Assembly: GCA_037013495.1 (NCBI GenBank)
Contig: JAZDXN010000026.1
Location: 868,001 to 932,000, forward strand
Length of the DNA: 64,000 nt
DNA from: Hippophae tibetana
Taxonomy: Eukaryota; Streptophyta; Magnoliopsida; Rosales; Elaeagnaceae
Direction of reading: 5' to 3'
Shown here one piece after another: positions 37,470 to 53,300 of this stretch (positions are counted from its first letter, which is position 1; each line of letters begins with the position of its first letter). The position numbers and the translations under genes are program-made. Below the pieces are notes generated by a model. That model was not told where the DNA came from, searched no databases, and saw only the letters and a program-made list of their open reading frames with translations.

Positions 37470-40029
37470 CCTAGGTTTGATTATTTATATTTTCAATCAA
37501 TCCCTATTTTTCAAAAAAAAAAAAAATAAGAGAAGAGAAAAAGAAAGAGGATGTCGTTCATATTTTCAAAAACAAAAAAAACATTTGGTAAATATGAGTT
37601 ACAACTTTCAACGGAGATAACTTTTGACTCGGGTATCGAAACAACTATTATAATATATCAAATCAAAGCTCGTATCAAATTACACAATATCTTTTGGTAC
37701 TGCCAAGGAAAATAGTTTTTGTACCCAAATTACATCGTTTATATCACTTACCGAGTATTTAAAGTTTTTGACGCACCATTTTCAATTTTACTTACTTCTA
37801 CTTTAATTCAATAGAGCTATACAGGAGATATTGGTGCCAACCTAGGTTTGATTATTTATATTTTCAATAAATCTATATTCTTCAAAAAAAATAAGAGAAG
37901 AGAAAAAGAAAGAGGATATCGTTCATATTTTCAAAAACAAAAAAGCATTTGGTAAATATGAGTTACAACTTTCAATGGATATAAATTTTGACTCGGGTAT
38001 CGAAACCACTATTATAATATATCAAATTGAAGCACGTTTAAAATTACACAATATGATTTGGTATTTACAAGGAAAATCGTTTTTGTAACAAAATTATATC
38101 ATTTATATCCATTACCGAGTATTTAATGTTTTTGACTCTCCATTTTCAATTTACTTACTTCTGGTTTAATTCAATAGAGCTATACAGGAGAGATTGGTGC
38201 CAACCTAGGTTTGATTATTTATATTTTCAATCAATCCCTATTTTTCAAAAAAAAAAAATAAGAGAAGAGAAAAAGAAAGAGGATGTCGTTCATATTTTCA
38301 AAAACATAAAAACATTTGGTAAATATGAGTTACAACTTTCAACGGAGATAACTTTTGACTCGGGTATCGAAACAACTATTATTATATATCAAATCAAAGC
38401 TCGTATCAAATTACAAAATATCTTTTGGTATTGCCAAGGAAAATCGTTTTTGTACCCAAATTACATCGTTTATATCACTTACTGAGTGTTTAAAGTTTTT
38501 GACGCACCATTTTCAATTTACTTACTTCTGCTTTAAGTCAATAGAGCTATACAGGAGATATTGGTGCCAACCTAGGTTTGATTATTTATATTTTCAATCA
38601 ATCTGTATTCTTCAAAAAAAATAAGAGAAGAGAAAAAGAAAGAGGATATCGTTCATATTTTCAAAAACAAAAAAGCATTTGGTAAATATGAGTTACAACT
38701 TTCAATGGAGATAACTTTTGACTCTGGTATCGAAACCACTATTATAATATATCAAATTGAAGCACGTATAAAATTACACAATATGTTTTGGTATTGCCAA
38801 GGAAAATCGTTTTTGTACCAAAATTATATCGTTTATATTCGTTACCGAGTATTTAATGTTTTTGACGCACCATTTTCAATTTACTTACTTCTGGTTTAAT
38901 TCAATAGAGCTATACAGGAGAGATTGGTGCCAACCTAGGTTTGATTATTTATATTTTCAATCAATCCCTATTTTTCAAAAAAAAAAATAAGAGAAGAGAA
39001 AAAGAAAGAGGATGTCGTTCATATTTTCAAAAACATAAAAACATTTGGTAAATATGAGTTACAACTTTCAATGGAGATAAATTTTGACTCGGATATCGAA
39101 ACAACTATTATAATATATCAAATCAAAGCTCGTATCAAATTACACAATATCTTTTGGTACTGCCAAGGAAAATAGTTTTTGTACCCAAATTACATCGTTT
39201 ATATCACTTACCGAGTGTTTAAAGTTTTTGACGCACCATTTTCAATTTACTTACTTCTGCTTTAAGTCAATAGAGCTATACAGGAGATATTGGTCCCAAC
39301 CTAGGTTTGATTATTTATATTTTCAATCAATCTGTATTCTTCAAAAAAAATAAGAGAAGAGAAAAAGAAAGAGGATATCGTTCATATTTTCAAAAACAAA
39401 AAAGCATTTGGTAAATATGAGTTACAACTTTCAATGGAGATAACTTTTGACTCTGGTATCGAAACCACTATTATAATATATCAAATTGAAGCACGTATAA
39501 AATTACACAATATGATTTGGTATTGCCAAGGAAAATCGTTTTTGTAACAAAATTATATCTCTTATATTCGTTACCGAGTATTTAATGTTTTTGACCCTCC
39601 ATTTTCAATTTACTTACTTCTGGTTTAATTCAATAGAGCTATACAGAAGATATTGGTGCCAACCTAGGTTTGATTATTTATATTTTCAATCAATCCCTAT
39701 TTTTTTAAAAAAAAAATAAGAGAAGAGAAAAAGAAAGAGGATGTCGTTCATATTTTCAAAAACATAAAAACATTTGATAAATATGAGTTACAACTTTCAA
39801 CGGAGATAACTTTTGACTCGGGTATCGAAACAACTATTATAATATATCAAATCAAAGCTCGTATCAAATTACACAATATCTTTTGGTACTGCCAAGGAAA
39901 ATAGTTTTTGTACCCAAATTACATCGTTTATATCACTTACCGGGTATTTAAAGTTTTTGACGCACCATTTTCAATTTTACTTACTTCTGCTTTAATTCAA
40001 TAGAGCTATACAGGAGATATTGGTGCCAA

Positions 40030-43000
40030 CCTAGGTTTGATTATTTATATTTTCAATCAATCTGTATTCTTCAAAAAAAATAAGAGAAGAGAAAAAGAAA
40101 GAGGATATCGTTCATATTTTCAAAAACAAAAAGCATTTGGTAAATATGAGTTACAACTTTCAATGGATATAAATTTTGACTCGGGTATCGAAACCACTAT
40201 TATAATATATCAAATTGAAGCACGTATAAAATTACACAATATGATTTGGTATTGCCAAGGAAAATCGTTTTTGTAACAAAATTATATCGTTTATATTCGT
40301 TACCGAGTATTTAATGTTTTTGACCTCCATTTTCAATTTACTTACTTCTGGTTTAATTCAATAGAGCTATACAGAAGATATTGGTGCCAACCTAGGTTTG
40401 ATTATTTATATTTTCAATCAATCCCTATTTTTCAAAAAAAAAAATAAGAGAAGAGAAAAAGAAAGAGGATGTCGTTCATATTTTCAAAAACATAAAAACA
40501 TTTGGTAAATATGAGTTACAACTTTCAACGGAGATAACTTTTGACTCGGGTATGGAAACAACTATTATAATATATCAAATCAAAGCTCGTATCAAATTAC
40601 AAAATATCTTTTGGTATTGCCAAGGAAAATCGTTTTTGTACCCAAATTACATCGTTTATATCACTTACCGAGTGTTTAAATTTTTTGACGCACCATTTTC
40701 AATTTACTTACTTCTGCTTTAAGTCAATAGAGCTATACAGGAGATATTGGTGCCAACCTAGGTTTGATTATTTATATTTTCAATCAATCTGTATTCTTCA
40801 AAAAAAATAAGAGAAGAGAAAAAGAAAGAGGATATCGTTCATATTTTCAAAAACAAAAAAGCATTTGGTAAATATGAGTTACAACTTTCAATGGAGATAA
40901 CTTTTGACTCTGGTATCGAAACCACTATTATAATATATCAAATTGAAGCACGTATAAAATTACACAATATGTTTTGGTATTGCCAAGGAAAATCGTTTTT
41001 GTACCAAAATTATATCGTTTATATTCGTTACCGAGTATTTAATGTTTTTGACGCACCATTTTCAATTTACTTACTTCTGGTTTAATTCAATAGAGCTATA
41101 CAGGAGAGATTGGTGCCAACCTAGGTTTGATTATTTATATTTTCAATCAATCCCTATTTTTCAAAAAAAAAAATAAAAGAAGAGAAAAAGAAAGAGGATG
41201 TCGTTCATATTTTCAAAAACATAAAAACATTTGGTAAATATGAGTTACAACTTTCAATGGAGATAAATTTTGACTCGGATATCGAAACAACTATTATAAT
41301 ATATCAAATCAAAGCTCGTATCAAATTACACAATATCTTTTGGTACTGCCAAGGAAAATAGTTTTTGTACCCAAATTACATCGTTTATATCACTTACCGA
41401 GTATTTAAAGTTTTTGACGCACCATTTTCAATTTTACTTACTTCTGCTTTAATTCAATAGAGCTATACAGGAGATATTGGTGCCAACCTAGGTTTGATTA
41501 TTTATATTTTCAATCAATCTGTATTCTTCAAAAAAAATAAGAGAAGAGAAAAAGAAAGAGGATATCGTTCATATTTTCAAAAACAAAAAAGCATTTGGTA
41601 AATATGAGTTACAACTTTCAATGGATATAAATTTTGACTCGGGTATCGAAACCACTATTATAATATATCAAATTGAAGCACGTATAAAATTACACAATAT
41701 GATTTGGTATTGCCAAGGAAAATCGTTTTTGTAACAAAATTATATCGTTTATATTCGTTACTGAGTATTTAATGTTTTTGACCCTCCATTTTCAATTTAC
41801 TTACATCTGGTTTAATTCAATAGAGCTATACAGAAGATATTGGTGCCAACCTAGGTTTGATTATTTATATTTTCAATCAATCCTTATTTTTTAAAAAAAA
41901 AATAAGAGAAGAGAAAAAGAAAGAGGATGTCGTTCATATTTTCAAAAACATAAAAACATTTGGTAAATATGAGTTACAACTTTCAACGGAGATAACTTTT
42001 GACTCGGGTATCGAAACAACTATTATAATATATCAAATCAAAGCTCGTATCAAATTACAAAATATCTTTTGGTATTGCCAAGGAAAATCGTTTTTGTACC
42101 CAAATTACAACGTTTATATCACTTACCGAGTGTTTAAAGTTTTTGACGCACCATTTTCAATTTACTTACTTCTGCTTTAAGTCAATAGAGCTATACAGGA
42201 GATATTGGTGCCAACCTAGGTTTGATTATTTATATTTTCAATCAATCTGTATTCTTCAAAAAAAATAAGAGAAGAGAAAAAGAAAGAGGATATCGTTCAT
42301 ATTTTCAAAAACAAAAAAGCATTTAGTAAATATGAGTTACAACTTTCAATGGAGATAACTTTTGACTCTGGTATCGAAACCACTATTATAATATATCAAA
42401 TTGAAGCACGTATAAAATTACACAATATGTTTTGGTATTGCCAAGGAAAATCGTTTTTGTACCAAAAATATATCGTTTATATTCGTTACCGAGTATTTAA
42501 TGTTTTTGACGCACCATTTTCAATTTACTTACTTCTGGTTTAATTCAATAGAGCTATACAGGAGAGATTGGTGCCAACCTAGGTTTGATTATTTATATTT
42601 TCAATCAATCCCTATTTTTCAAAAAAAAAAAAATAAGAGAAGAGAAAAAGAAAGAGGATGTCGTTCATATTTTCAAAAACATAAAAACATTTGGTAAATA
42701 TGAGTTACAACTTTCAACGGAGATAACTTTTGACTCGGGTATCGAAACAACTATTATAATATATCAAATCAAAGCTCGTATCAAATTACAAAATATCTTT
42801 TGGTATTGCCAAGGAAAATCGTTTTTGTACCCAAATTACATCGTTTATATCACTTACCGAGTGTTTAAAGTTTTTGACGCACCATTTTCAATTTACTTAC
42901 TTCTGCTTTAAGTCAATAGAGCTATACAGGAGATATTGGTGCCAACCTAGGTTTGATTATTTATATTTTCAATCAATCTGTATTCTTCAAAAAAAATAAG

Positions 43001-43673
43001 AGAAGAGAAAAAGAAAGAGGATATCGTTCATATTTTCAAAAACAAAAAAGCATTTGGTAAATATGAGTTACAACTTTCAATGGAGATAAATTTTGACTCT
43101 GGTATCGAAACCACTATTATAATATATCAAATTGAAGCACGTATAAAATTACACAATATGTTTTGGTATTGCCAAGGAAAATCGTTTTTGTAACAAAATT
43201 ATATCGTTTATATTCGTTACCGAGTATTTAATGTTTTTGACGCACCATTTTCAATTTACTTACTTCTGGTTTAATTCAATAGAGCTATACAGGAGAGATT
43301 GGTGCCAACCTAGGTTTGATTATTTATATTTTCAATCAATCCCTATTTTTCAAAAAAAAAATAAGAGAAGAGAAAAAGAAAGAGGATGTCGTTCATATTT
43401 TCAAAAACATAAAAACATTTGGTAAATATGAGTTACAACTTTCAACGGAGATAACTTTTGACTCGGGTATCGAAACAACTATTATAATATATCAAATCAA
43501 AGCTCGTATCAAATTACAAAATATCTTTTGGTATTGCCAAGGAAAATCGTTTTTGTACCCAAATTACATCGTTTATATCACTTACCGAGTGTTTAAAGTT
43601 TTTGACGCACCATTTTCAATTTACTTACTTCTTCTTTAAGTCAATAGAGCTATACAGGAGATATTGGTGCCAA
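40030..43673 (+). repeat. 10-mer tandem duplication (offset 3645 bp), copy 1
   Basis: Ten monomers recur almost unchanged at 43674-47318. Private markers present in both copies include 'gacctccattttc', 'gggtatggaaac', 'aataaaagaagag', 'acttacatctgg', 'tacaacgttt', 'gcatttagtaaat', 'ccaaaaatatatcg' and 'cttcttctttaag'. I saw three differences: one A fewer in 'caaaaagcatt' (about 40130), 'atccttattt' at about 41881 (copy 2 'atccctattt'), and 'gaaaaagaaag' where copy 2 has 'gaaaaggaaag'. This is the youngest large duplication in the window. Confidence 0.92.
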
Positions 43674-46600
43674 CCTAGGTTTGATTATTTATATTTTCAA
43701 TCAATCTGTATTCTTCAAAAAAAATAAGAGAAGAGAAAAAGAAAGAGGATATCGTTCATATTTTCAAAAACAAAAAAGCATTTGGTAAATATGAGTTACA
43801 ACTTTCAATGGATATAAATTTTGACTCGGGTATCGAAACCACTATTATAATATATCAAATTGAAGCACGTATAAAATTACACAATATGATTTGGTATTGC
43901 CAAGGAAAATCGTTTTTGTAACAAAATTATATCGTTTATATTCGTTACCGAGTATTTAATGTTTTTGACCTCCATTTTCAATTTACTTACTTCTGGTTTA
44001 ATTCAATAGAGCTATACAGAAGATATTGGTGCCAACCTAGGTTTGATTATTTATATTTTCAATCAATCCCTATTTTTCAAAAAAAAAAATAAGAGAAGAG
44101 AAAAGGAAAGAGGATGTCGTTCATATTTTCAAAAACATAAAAACATTTGGTAAATATGAGTTACAACTTTCAACGGAGATAACTTTTGACTCGGGTATGG
44201 AAACAACTATTATAATATATCAAATCAAAGCTCGTATCAAATTACAAAATATCTTTTGGTATTGCCAAGGAAAATCGTTTTTGTACCCAAATTACATCGT
44301 TTATATCACTTACCGAGTGTTTAAATTTTTTGACGCACCATTTTCAATTTACTTACTTCTGCTTTAAGTCAATAGAGCTATACAGGAGATATTGGTGCCA
44401 ACCTAGGTTTGATTATTTATATTTTCAATCAATCTGTATTCTTCAAAAAAAATAAGAGAAGAGAAAAAGAAAGAGGATATCGTTCATATTTTCAAAAACA
44501 AAAAAGCATTTGGTAAATATGAGTTACAACTTTCAATGGAGATAACTTTTGACTCTGGTATCGAAACCACTATTATAATATATCAAATTGAAGCACGTAT
44601 AAAATTACACAATATGTTTTGGTATTGCCAAGGAAAATCGTTTTTGTACCAAAATTATATCGTTTATATTCGTTACCGAGTATTTAATGTTTTTGACGCA
44701 CCATTTTCAATTTACTTACTTCTGGTTTAATTCAATAGAGCTATACAGGAGAGATTGGTGCCAACCTAGGTTTGATTATTTATATTTTCAATCAATCCCT
44801 ATTTTTCAAAAAAAAAAATAAAAGAAGAGAAAAAGAAAGAGGATGTCGTTCATATTTTCAAAAACATAAAAACATTTGGTAAATATGAGTTACAACTTTC
44901 AATGGAGATAAATTTTGACTCGGATATCGAAACAACTATTATAATATATCAAATCAAAGCTCGTATCAAATTACACAATATCTTTTGGTACTGCCAAGGA
45001 AAATAGTTTTTGTACCCAAATTACATCGTTTATATCACTTACCGAGTATTTAAAGTTTTTGACGCACCATTTTCAATTTTACTTACTTCTGCTTTAATTC
45101 AATAGAGCTATACAGGAGATATTGGTGCCAACCTAGGTTTGATTATTTATATTTTCAATCAATCTGTATTCTTCAAAAAAAATAAGAGAAGAGAAAAAGA
45201 AAGAGGATATCGTTCATATTTTCAAAAACAAAAAAGCATTTGGTAAATATGAGTTACAACTTTCAATGGATATAAATTTTGACTCGGGTATCGAAACCAC
45301 TATTATAATATATCAAATTGAAGCACGTATAAAATTACACAATATGATTTGGTATTGCCAAGGAAAATCGTTTTTGTAACAAAATTATATCGTTTATATT
45401 CGTTACTGAGTATTTAATGTTTTTGACCCTCCATTTTCAATTTACTTACATCTGGTTTAATTCAATAGAGCTATACAGAAGATATTGGTGCCAACCTAGG
45501 TTTGATTATTTATATTTTCAATCAATCCCTATTTTTTAAAAAAAAAATAAGAGAAGAGAAAAAGAAAGAGGATGTCGTTCATATTTTCAAAAACATAAAA
45601 ACATTTGGTAAATATGAGTTACAACTTTCAACGGAGATAACTTTTGACTCGGGTATCGAAACAACTATTATAATATATCAAATCAAAGCTCGTATCAAAT
45701 TACAAAATATCTTTTGGTATTGCCAAGGAAAATCGTTTTTGTACCCAAATTACAACGTTTATATCACTTACCGAGTGTTTAAAGTTTTTGACGCACCATT
45801 TTCAATTTACTTACTTCTGCTTTAAGTCAATAGAGCTATACAGGAGATATTGGTGCCAACCTAGGTTTGATTATTTATATTTTCAATCAATCTGTATTCT
45901 TCAAAAAAAATAAGAGAAGAGAAAAAGAAAGAGGATATCGTTCATATTTTCAAAAACAAAAAAGCATTTAGTAAATATGAGTTACAACTTTCAATGGAGA
46001 TAACTTTTGACTCTGGTATCGAAACCACTATTATAATATATCAAATTGAAGCACGTATAAAATTACACAATATGTTTTGGTATTGCCAAGGAAAATCGTT
46101 TTTGTACCAAAAATATATCGTTTATATTCGTTACCGAGTATTTAATGTTTTTGACGCACCATTTTCAATTTACTTACTTCTGGTTTAATTCAATAGAGCT
46201 ATACAGGAGAGATTGGTGCCAACCTAGGTTTGATTATTTATATTTTCAATCAATCCCTATTTTTCAAAAAAAAAAAAATAAGAGAAGAGAAAAAGAAAGA
46301 GGATGTCGTTCATATTTTCAAAAACATAAAAACATTTGGTAAATATGAGTTACAACTTTCAACGGAGATAACTTTTGACTCGGGTATCGAAACAACTATT
46401 ATAATATATCAAATCAAAGCTCGTATCAAATTACAAAATATCTTTTGGTATTGCCAAGGAAAATCGTTTTTGTACCCAAATTACATCGTTTATATCACTT
46501 ACCGAGTGTTTAAAGTTTTTGACGCACCATTTTCAATTTACTTACTTCTGCTTTAAGTCAATAGAGCTATACAGGAGATATTGGTGCCAACCTAGGTTTG

Positions 46601-47318
46601 ATTATTTATATTTTCAATCAATCTGTATTCTTCAAAAAAAATAAGAGAAGAGAAAAAGAAAGAGGATATCGTTCATATTTTCAAAAACAAAAAAGCATTT
46701 GGTAAATATGAGTTACAACTTTCAATGGAGATAAATTTTGACTCTGGTATCGAAACCACTATTATAATATATCAAATTGAAGCACGTATAAAATTACACA
46801 ATATGTTTTGGTATTGCCAAGGAAAATCGTTTTTGTAACAAAATTATATCGTTTATATTCGTTACCGAGTATTTAATGTTTTTGACGCACCATTTTCAAT
46901 TTACTTACTTCTGGTTTAATTCAATAGAGCTATACAGGAGAGATTGGTGCCAACCTAGGTTTGATTATTTATATTTTCAATCAATCCCTATTTTTCAAAA
47001 AAAAAATAAGAGAAGAGAAAAAGAAAGAGGATGTCGTTCATATTTTCAAAAACATAAAAACATTTGGTAAATATGAGTTACAACTTTCAACGGAGATAAC
47101 TTTTGACTCGGGTATCGAAACAACTATTATAATATATCAAATCAAAGCTCGTATCAAATTACAAAATATCTTTTGGTATTGCCAAGGAAAATCGTTTTTG
47201 TACCCAAATTACATCGTTTATATCACTTACCGAGTGTTTAAAGTTTTTGACGCACCATTTTCAATTTACTTACTTCTTCTTTAAGTCAATAGAGCTATAC
47301 AGGAGATATTGGTGCCAA
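43674..47318 (+). repeat. 10-mer tandem duplication, copy 2
   Basis: It repeats copy 1 monomer for monomer. The match stops at the next monomer (47319), which has 'aagaaaagag' and 'ggagataaattttgactctgg' where copy 1 continued with a 'gatataaat' type. Confidence 0.92.
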
Positions 47319-50300
47319 CCTAGGTTTGATTATTTATATTTTCAATCAATCTGTATTCTTCAAAAAAAATAAGAAAAGAGAAAAAGAAAGAGGATATCGT
47401 TCATATTTTCAAAAACAAAAAAGCATTTGGTAAATATGAGTTACAACTTTCAATGGAGATAAATTTTGACTCTGGTATCGAAACCACTATTATAATATAT
47501 CAAATTGAAGCACGTATAAAATTACACAATATGTTTTGGTATTGCCAAGGAAAATCATTTTTGTAACAAAATTATATCGTTTATATCCGTTACCGAGTAT
47601 TTAATGTTTTTGACGCACCATTTTCAATTTACTTACTTCTGGTTTAATTCAATAGAGCTATACAGGAGAGATTGGTGCCAACCTAGGTTTGATTATTTAT
47701 ATTTTCAATCAATCCCTATTTTTCAAAAAAAAAATAAGAGAAGAGAAAAAGAAACAGGATGTCATTCATATTTTCAAAAACATAAAAACATTTGGTAAAT
47801 ATGAGTTACAACTTTCAATGGAGATAACTTTTGACTCGGATATCGAAACAACTATTATAATATATCAAATCAAAGCTCGTATCAAATTACAAAATATCTT
47901 TTGGTATTGCCAAGGAAAATCGTTTTTGTACCCAAATTACATCGTTTATATCACTTACCGAGTGTTTAAAGTTTTTGACGCACCATTTTCAATTTACTTA
48001 CTTCTGCTTTAAGTCAATAGAGCTATACAGGAGATATTGGTGCCAACCTAGGTTTGATTATTTATATTTTCAATCAATCTGTATTCTTCAAAAAAAATAA
48101 GAGAAGAGAAAAAGAAAGAGGATATCGTTCATATTTTCAAAAACAAAAAAGCATTTGGTAAATATGAGTTACAACTTTCAATGGAGATAACTTTTGACTC
48201 TGGTATCGAAACCACTATTATAATATATCAAATTGAAGCACGTATAAAATTACACAATATGTTTTGGTATTGCCAAGGAAAATCGTTTTTGTACCAAAAT
48301 TATATCGTTTATATTCGTTACCGAGTATTTAATGTTTTTGACGCACCATTTTCAATTTACTTACTTCTAGTTTAATTCAATAGAGCTATACAGGAGAGAT
48401 TGGTGCCAACCTAGGTTTGATTATTTATATTTTCAATCAATCCCTATTTTTCAAAAAAAAAAATAAGAGAAGAGAAAAAGAAAGAGGATGTCGTTCATAT
48501 TTTCAAAAACATAAAAACATTTGGTAAATATGAGTTACAACTTTCAATGGAGATAAATTTTGACTCGGATATCGAAACAACTATTATAATATATCAAATC
48601 AAAGCTCGTATCAAATTACACAATATCTTTTGGTACTGCCAAGGAAAATAGTTTTTGTACCCAAATTACATCGTTTATATCACTTACCGAGTATTTAAAG
48701 TTTTTGACGCACCATTTTCAATTTTACTTACTTCTGCTTTAATTCAATAGAGCTATACAGGAGATATTGGTGCCAACCTAGGTTTGATTATTTATATTTT
48801 CAATCAATCTGTATTCTTCAAAAAAAATAAGAGAAGAGAAAAAGAAAGAGGATATCGTTCATATTTTCAAAAACAAAAAGCATTTGGTAAATATGAGTTA
48901 CAACTTTCAATTGATATAAATTTTGACTCGGGTATCGAAACCACTATTATAATATATCAAATTGAAGCACGTATAAAATTACACAATATGATTTGGTATT
49001 GCCAAGGAAAATCGTTTTTGTAACAAAATTATATCGTTTATATTCGTTACCGAGTATTTAATGTTTTTGACCCTCCATTTTCAATTTACTTACTTCTGGT
49101 TTAATTCAATAGAGCTATATAGAAGATATTGGTGCCAACCTAGGTTTGATTATTTATATTTTCAATCAATCCCTTCTTTTCAAAAAAAAAAAAAGAGAAG
49201 AGAAAAAGAAAGAGGATGTCGTTCATATTTTCAAAAACATAAAAACATTTGGTAAATATGAGTTACAACTTTCAACGGAGATAACTTTTGAATCGGGTAT
49301 CGAAACAACTATTATAATATATCAAATCAAAGCTCGTATCAAATTACAAAATATCTTTTGGTATTGCCAAGGAAAATCGTTTTTGTACCCAAATTACATC
49401 GTTTATATCACTTACCGAGTGTTTAAAGTTTTTGACGCACCATTTTCAATTTACTTACTTCTGCTTTAAGTCAATAGAGCTATACAGGAGATATTGGTGC
49501 CAACCTAGGTTTGATTATTTATATTTTCAATCAATCTGTATTCTTCAAAAAAAATAAGAGAAGAGAAAAAGAAAGAGGATATCGTTCATATTTTCAAAAA
49601 CAAAAAAGCATTTGGTAAATATGAGTTACAACTTTCAATGGAGATAACTTTTGACTCTGGTATCGAAACCACTATTATAATATATCAAATTGAAGCACGT
49701 ATAAAATTACACAATATGTTTTGGTATTGCCAAGGAAAATCGTTTTTGTACCAAAATTATATCGTTTATATTCGTTACCGAGTATTTAATGTTTTTGACG
49801 CACCATTTTCAATTTACTTACTTCTGGTTTAATTCAATAGAGCTATACAGGAGAGATTGGTGCCAACCTAGGTTTGATTATTTATATTTTCAATCAATCC
49901 CTATTTTTCAAAAAAAAAAAATAAGAGAAGAGAAAAAGAAAGAGGATGTCGTTCATATTTTCAAAAACATAAAAACATTTGGTAAATATGAGTTACAACT
50001 TTCAATGGAGATAAATTTTGACTCGGATATCGAAACAACTATTATAATATATCAAATCAAAGCTCGTATCAAATTACACAATATCTTTTGGTACTGCCAA
50101 GGAAAATAGTTTTTGTACCCAAATTACATCGTTTATATCACTTACCGAGTATTTAAAGTTTTTGACGCACCATTTTCAATTTTACTTACTTCTGCTTTAA
50201 TTCAATAGAGCTATACAGGAGATATTGGTGCCAACCTAGGTTTGATTATTTATATTTTCAATCAATCTGTATTCTTCAAAAAAAATAAGAGAAGAGAAAA

Positions 50301-53300
50301 AGAAAGAGGATATCGTTCATATTTTCAAAAAGAAAAAGCATTTGGTAAATATGAGTTACAACTTTCAATGGATATAAATTTTGACTCGGGTATCGAAACC
50401 ACTATTATAATATATCAAATTGAAGCACGTATAAAATTACACAATATGATTTGGTATTGCCAAGGAAAATCGTTTTTGTAACAAAATTATATCGTTTATA
50501 TTCGTTACCGAGTATTTAATGTTTTTGACCCTCCATTTTCAATTTACTTACTTCTGGTTTAATTCAATAGAGCTATATAGAAGATATTGGTGCCAACCTA
50601 GGTTTGATTATTTATATTTTCAATCAATCCCTATTTTTTTTAAAAAAAAAATAAGAGAAGAGAAAAAGAAAGAGGATGTCGTTCATATTTTCAAAAACAT
50701 AAAAACATTTGGTAAATATGAGTTACAACTTTCAACGGAGATAACTTTTGACTCGGGTATCGAAACAACTATTATAATATATCAAATCAAAGCTCGTATC
50801 AAATTACAAAATATCTTTTGGTATTGCCAAGGAAAATCGTTTTTGTACCCAAATTACATCGTTTATATCACTTACCGAGTGTTTAAAGTTTTTGACGCAC
50901 CATTTTCAATTTACTTACTTCTGCTTTAAGTCAATAGAGCTATACAGGAGATATTGGTGCCAACCTAGGTTTGATTATTTATATTTTCAATCAATCTGTA
51001 TTCTTCAAAAAAAATAAGAGAAGAGAAAAAGAAAGAGGATATCGTTCATATTTTCAAAAACAAAAAAGCATTTGGTAAATATGAGTTACAACTTTCAATG
51101 GAGATAACTTTTGACTCTGGTATCGAAACCACTATTATAATATATCAAATTGAAGCACGTATAAAATTACACAATATGTTTTGGTATTGCCAAGGAAAAT
51201 CGTTTTTGTACCAAAATTATATCGTTTATATTCGTTACCGAGTATTTAATGTTTTTGACGCACCATTTTCAATTTACTTACTTCTGGTTTAATTCAATAG
51301 AGCTATACAGGAGAGATTGGTGCCAACCTAGGTTTGATTATTTATATTTTCAATCAATCCCTATTTTTCAAAAAAAAAATAAGAGAAGAGAAAAAGAAAG
51401 AGGATGTCGTTCATATTTTCAAAAACATAAAAACATTTGGTAAATATGAGTTACAACTTTCAATGGAGATAAATTTTGACTCGGATATCGAAACAACTAT
51501 TATAATATATCAAATCAAAGCTCGTATCAAATTACACAATATCTTTTGGTACTGCCAAGGAAAATAGTTTTTGTACCCAAATTACATCGTTTATATCACT
51601 TACCGAGTATTTAAAGTTTTTGACGCACCATTTTCAATTTTACTTACTTCTACTTTAATTCAATAGAGCTATACAGGAGATATTGGTGCCAACCTAGGTT
51701 TGATTATTTATATTTTCAATCAATATGTATTCTTCAAAAAAAATAAGAGAAGAGAAAAAGAAAGAGGATATCGTTCATATTTTCAAAAACAAAAAAGCAT
51801 TTGGTAAATATGAGTTACAACTTTCAATGGATATAAATTTTGACTCGGGTATCGAAACCACTATTATAATATATCAAATTGAAGCACGTATAAAATTACA
51901 CAATATGATTTGGTATTGCCAAGGAAAATCGTTTTTGTAACAAAATTATATCGTTTATATTCGTTACCGAGTATTTAATGTTTTTGACCTCCATTTTCAA
52001 TTTACTTACTTCTGGTTTAATTCAATAGAGCTATACAGAAGATATTGGTGCCAACCTAGGTTTGATTATTTATATTTTCAATCAATCCCTATTTTTCAAA
52101 AAAAAAAATAAGAGAAGAGAAAAAGAAAGAGGATGTCGTTCATATTTTCAAAAACATAAAAACATTTGGTAAATATGAGTTACAACTTTCAACGGAGATA
52201 ACTTTTGACTCGGGTATCGAAACAACTATTATAATATATCAAATCAAAGCTCGTATCAAATTACAAAATATCTTTTGGTATTGCCAAGGAAAATCGTTTT
52301 TGTACCCAAATTACATCGTTTATATCACTTACCGAGTGTTTAAAGTTTTTGACGCACCATTTTCAATTTACTTACTTCTGCTTTAAGTCAATAGAGCTAT
52401 ACAGGAGATATTGGTGCCAACCTAGGTTTGATTATTTATATTTTCAATCAATCTGTATTCTTCAAAAAAAATAAGAGAAGAGAAAAAGAAAGAGGATATC
52501 GTTCATATTTTCAAAAACAAAAAAGCATTTGGTAAATATGAGTTACAACTTTCAATGGAGATAACTTTTGACTCTGGTATCGAAACCACTATTATAATAT
52601 ATCAAATTGAAGCACGTATAAAATTACACAATATGTTTTGGTATTGCCAAGGAAAATCGTTTTTGTAACAAAATTATATCGTTTATATTCGTTACCGAGT
52701 ATTTAATGTTTTTGACGCACCATTTTCAATTTACTTACTTCTGGTTTAATTCAATAGAGCTATACAGGAGAGATTGGTGCCAACCAAGGTTTGATTATTT
52801 ATATTTTCAATCAATCCCTATTTTTCAAAAAAAAAAATAAGAGAAGAGAAAAAGAATGAGGATGTCGTTCATATTTTCAAAAACATAAAAACATTTGGTA
52901 AATATGAGTTACAACTTTCAATGGAGATAACTTTTGACTCGGATATCGAAACAACTATTATAATATATCAAATCAAAGCTCGTATCAAATTACAAAATAT
53001 CTTTTGGTATTGCCAAGGAAAATCGTTTTTGTACCCAAATTACATCGTTTATATCACTTACCGAGTGTTTAAAGTTTTTGACGCACCATTTTCAATTTAC
53101 TTACTTCTGCTTTAAGTCAATAGAGCTATACAGGAGATATTGGTGCCAACCTAGGTTTGATTATTTATATTTTCAATCAATCTGTATTCTTCAAAAAAAA
53201 TAAGAGAAGAGAAAAAGAAACAGGATATCGTTCATATTTTCAAAAACAAAAAAGCATTTGGTAAATATGAGTTACAACTTTCAATGGAGATAACTTTTGA

